64,000 nt of DNA from contig NZ_LDOV01000037.1 of assembly GCF_001029435.1 (NCBI RefSeq), positions 62,001 through 126,000 of the forward strand, in the 5' to 3' direction. The position numbers and the translations under genes are program-made. Under the pieces are notes generated by a model. It searched no databases. It had not been told where the DNA came from and saw only the letters and a list, made by a program, of their open reading frames with translations. The DNA is from Photobacterium aphoticum. Lineage in GTDB: Bacteria; Pseudomonadota; Gammaproteobacteria; Enterobacterales; Vibrionaceae. This document shows positions 62,348 through 64,000 of the stretch, piece after piece (within the stretch, counting starts at the first letter, position 1; every line of letters starts with the position of its first letter).

Positions 62348-64000
62348 TTAAAGCGCGTCGGCTTTAATACAAAGCACGTGGTATTTACCGTGCTCGATTT
62401 CCGCACCTTCAGTTTCGTGTTCGAAACCAGGGAATTCGCGGTCCCATGCTTCAAGTGCTTTCAAGTACTGGATTTGAGGACTTGTTTCATCACCGAAGTT
62501 TTCACCACCCATTAGCATTGGGATGCCTGGTGGGTAAGGGATAACAGAGTTCGCGGCAACGCGGCCTTCCAATTCATCCGATGGCACTAGCTCAACCTCG
62601 TCAGACACAACGAACTGGTAAGCAGTACGTGGTTTCACTTCCATCTTAGGTAGGCTTGAGTACGCTTCGTTCAGTACTTGCGCTGGGTTGTGACGTACTA
62701 GGTATTGGAACATACGGTCACCCAGGTCGCGCAGGCCTAGACCTTTGTAAGTTTCTGGAGAAGACGCAACAAGCTCAGGCAGTAGCGTTTCAAGATCCGC
62801 GTTCGCATCGTAGTGACGCTTGAATGACAACAAGGTGTTGATCAAGGTGTCACGTTTACCTTTAGTGATACCCATTGAGAACAGGAACATTACCTGGAAG
62901 TCAGTAGTACGGGTAGGTACGATACCGAAACGGCCTAGGTAAGCAGTCACAAGTGCAGCTGGTACACCGGTTTCTAGGAAGTTACCGTTTTCATCTAGAC
63001 CCGGAGTCAGTAGGCTCACTTTGATTGGGTCAAGCATACACCAGTCGTTGTCGATTTCGTCGAAACCGTGCCACTTGTCGCCTGGGTTCAGTTTCCAGTT
63101 TTCCTGGATAGTCATCAGTGATTCAACAGATGCATCTTCAAAGCGAACTTTGTCACCGTTCATTTCTGTAACAGTTTCAGCGTTCCAAGGTTTGAAGAAC
63201 CAGTCGTTTTCGCTGGTGTAGTCGTTGAATAGCTTACGCATGTTCTGACGGAAGATGATCGCTTCGCGGTTTACTTCGTTAGTCAGAGACAGGCCGCTTT
63301 CGCCCTTCATCATGTTCGCTGCAACGTCGTTAGACGCACAGATAGCGTACAGTGGTGAAGTGGATGTGTGCATCATGTAAGCTTGGTTGAAACGGTCGAA
63401 GTTAATCGCGTTTTCACCGTTACGTACGTGAATGTAAGAAGCCTGAGACAGTGCGTTCAACAATTTGTGTGTTGAGTGCGTTGCAAATACAGTTGGACCT
63501 TTGTGGTCTTTTGCATCGCCACGCATTGCGTAGTGACCCTTGTAGATAGGGTTGAAGCGTGCGTAACCGAACCAAGCTTCATCCATGTGGATACGGCTTG
63601 AGCTTTCGCCCAGGATAGATTCAGTCACTTCTGAGTGGTAGCACAGACCGTCGTAAGTACAGTTTGTGACTACTGCGTAGCCCGCTTTCTTCTCGTCAGC
63701 GTTGAAAGGAATACCCGCGTTTTTCGCTTTAAGGGCAATACCTTCTTTGCTCATCTGTACTTTGCTGATTGGACCGATAATACCGTAGCAGTTACGGCTT
63801 GGTACCATGTAAACAGGGCGAGCACCAGTAAGGATAAGACCTTGTTCGATAGACTTGTGACAGTTACGGTCACAGATCGCGATGTCGTCATCCTTCATAC
63901 ACGCTTGCATGATGGTACGGTTTGAACCAGATGTACCTACGATGCCAGAGTAAGATTCGTGTGCACCGAAGATTTTCGCTGCTTCCACTTCGCTTTCTTT
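62348..64000 (-). CDS. speF: Ornithine decarboxylase, inducible type (partial, C-terminal 550 residues)
   Basis: The frame is open through the right edge of the window, so the N-terminal wing domain is missing; full-length relatives have about 720 residues. The PLP-binding lysine is in ATHSTHKLLNALSQASYI, with the preceding HMDEAWFGYARFNP holding the cofactor-contacting aspartate. The remaining parts (FFKPWNAETVTEMNG, CMLDPIKVSLLTPGLD) are those of fold-type I Orn/Lys/Arg decarboxylases. The family members closest in wording are ornithine decarboxylases, which make putrescine and consume protons in acid stress. A putrescine/ornithine antiporter often accompanies speF but is not visible downstream. 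Codon use is that of a highly expressed gene. Confidence 0.93.
   Translation of the reverse strand, partial: KESEVEAAKIFGAHESYSGIVGTSGSNRTIMQACMKDDDIAICDRNCHKSIEQGLILTGARPVYMVPSRNCYGIIGPISKVQMSKEGIALKAKNAGIPFNADEKKAGYAVVTNCTYDGLCYHSEVTESILGESSSRIHMDEAWFGYARFNPIYKGHYAMRGDAKDHKGPTVFATHSTHKLLNALSQASYIHVRNGENAINFDRFNQAYMMHTSTSPLYAICASNDVAANMMKGESGLSLTNEVNREAIIFRQNMRKLFNDYTSENDWFFKPWNAETVTEMNGDKVRFEDASVESLMTIQENWKLNPGDKWHGFDEIDNDWCMLDPIKVSLLTPGLDENGNFLETGVPAALVTAYLGRFGIVPTRTTDFQVMFLFSMGITKGKRDTLINTLLSFKRHYDANADLETLLPELVASSPETYKGLGLRDLGDRMFQYLVRHNPAQVLNEAYSSLPKMEVKPRTAYQFVVSDEVELVPSDELEGRVAANSVIPYPPGIPMLMGGENFGDETSPQIQYLKALEAWDREFPGFEHETEGAEIEHGKYHVLCIKADAL

Overview
The window reads as a gammaproteobacterial chromosome segment of about 50% GC. 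The gene set (FabV, DbpA, AnmK, MurQ, DUF6404, a TrmY-like SPOUT methyltransferase, an M66/TagA-type protease, a two-adaptor RND pump and an inducible ornithine decarboxylase) points to Vibrionaceae. A Salinivibrio/Grimontia-like member is my inference from GC content. Several genes are of kinds usually carried on the second vibrio chromosome, but no origin or partition gene is present to prove which replicon this is. No rRNA, tRNA, insertion sequence, integrase or CRISPR array was seen.

1-11.2 kb: a cut-off Rossmann-like gene divergent from a LysR regulator, a stand-alone acetate kinase gene, a TrmY-like protein, a DUF2799 lipoprotein, a TehA/SLAC1-type transporter, a cold-shock protein, a MerR-methyltransferase fusion, an acetyltransferase, a small unknown protein and a YbiB-like protein. 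Two non-coding loci here look like RNA genes: a GGA-rich stretch with a terminator (about 4.64-4.79 kb) and a much larger, heavily base-paired stretch (about 6.52-6.97 kb).

11.5-24.7 kb: a secreted M66 metalloprotease, a coupled alkylation-repair pair (Ada/AraC/AlkA fusion and Ogt), FabV, an M23 murein hydrolase, AnmK, DbpA, an orphan acyl carrier protein and an MFS transporter. 24.7-26.3 kb is low in GC and carries an unknown membrane protein; it looks acquired.

26.3-39.6 kb: a TetR regulator divergent from a four-gene RND operon (two lipoprotein adaptors, a small membrane protein, a pump); a LON-domain gene with an ECF sigma factor and ChrR anti-sigma; a four-repeat DUF4397 lipoprotein with an ECF-like promoter upstream; a cytoplasmic GH3 glycosidase; and a DUF2541 protein. 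39.8-49.8 kb: a CNNM/CBS protein, DUF2127, a zinc ribbon protein, a TPR-GGDEF cyclase, DUF6404, MgtE, MurQ and a beta-helix lipoprotein.

49.9-64 kb: a MalEFGK-type sugar ABC operon with an unknown membrane protein and a LysR gene, a cysteine-rich UPF0718/ArsP-like permease behind two TTCGA palindromes, a TetR gene with an EmrAB-like efflux pair, and the 3' part of an ornithine decarboxylase gene. The most interesting unexplained element is the multi-branched RNA candidate upstream of the cold-shock gene.
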